A stretch of 64,000 bases of DNA from Hevea brasiliensis (lineage: Eukaryota; Streptophyta; Magnoliopsida; Malpighiales; Euphorbiaceae), in assembly GCF_030052815.1 (NCBI RefSeq), contig NC_079493.1, positions 125,808,394-125,872,393 of the forward strand, in the 5' to 3' direction. The position numbers and the translations under genes are program-made. A model generated the notes under the pieces. It had not been told where the DNA came from. It saw only the letters and a program-made list of their open reading frames with translations, and did no database searches. Positions 63,968-64,000 of this stretch are shown here, in pieces (position 1 is the stretch's first letter; each line of letters opens with the position of its first letter).

Positions 63968-64000
63968 CCCAAATGGAGGGGCCCATTGGTTTGGCCCTGC

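Noticed and set aside
1..64000. CRISPR arrays, tRNA or rRNA genes, and a linked biosynthetic or defence cluster
   Set aside because: No spaced direct repeats or RNA-gene cores were noticed by eye, and the neighbouring genes have unrelated housekeeping and regulatory roles.

Overview
This window is nuclear DNA of a flowering plant, most likely a eudicot. The genes are intron-rich with GT-AG introns, the spacers are very AT-rich, and the proteins are clearly plant-type: a KEEP ON GOING ubiquitin ligase, a clade II TGA bZIP factor, a VQ protein and a plant-style LYR subunit of complex I. A Malpighiales/Euphorbiaceae-type genome would fit the repeats, but that is an impression and not something the sequence proves.

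Layout from left to right. Positions 1-2158 hold the 3' part of a broken RTE-type LINE. Positions 2350-8089 hold an intron-containing but decayed pseudogene of the spliceosomal cyclophilin PPIH/CYP22. A nearly full-length antisense RTE LINE (4200-7464, with a perfect 19-bp target-site duplication) sits in its fifth intron. A two-exon gene for complex I subunit NDUFA6/B14 follows (8963-11052, +). It converges on an 11-exon TGA2.1/HBP-1b-like bZIP factor (11934-18160, -). A long LTR-like repeat starts at 20336. The six-exon GINS subunit PSF3 occupies 24435-33640 (-); most of its span is one 7.9-kb intron filled by an old retroelement that carries two tandem copies of a 'putative gypsy-type transposon' reading frame. 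A solo LTR with a 5-bp target duplication lies at 37149-38906 and is related to the repeat at 20336. A single-exon VQ-motif (SIB1-like) gene is at 40752-41168. The 16-exon KEG gene spans 45313-57265 (+) and encodes 1,620 residues. A Nudix hydrolase runs from the right edge to 58192 (-), with another 5'-truncated RTE LINE in its last intron.

I rebuilt the exon-intron structures of NDUFA6, TGA, PSF3, KEG and Nudix by hand from splice sites, reading-frame phase and recalled family sequences. In every case the exon lengths add up to an open frame. The genes do not form an operon-like or cluster-like unit. Several encode regulators of hormone or defence responses in Arabidopsis (KEG for ABA, TGA and the VQ protein for salicylate/jasmonate), but their proximity looks incidental.

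I found no convincing previously undescribed system. The observations most worth checking are a Glu-to-Gly change inside the Nudix catalytic box, a GC-AG intron in KEG, the multiply damaged PPIH copy, the tandemly duplicated promoter-plus-ORF unit inside the giant PSF3 intron, and several local tandem duplications inside introns, one of which includes a splice-donor region.
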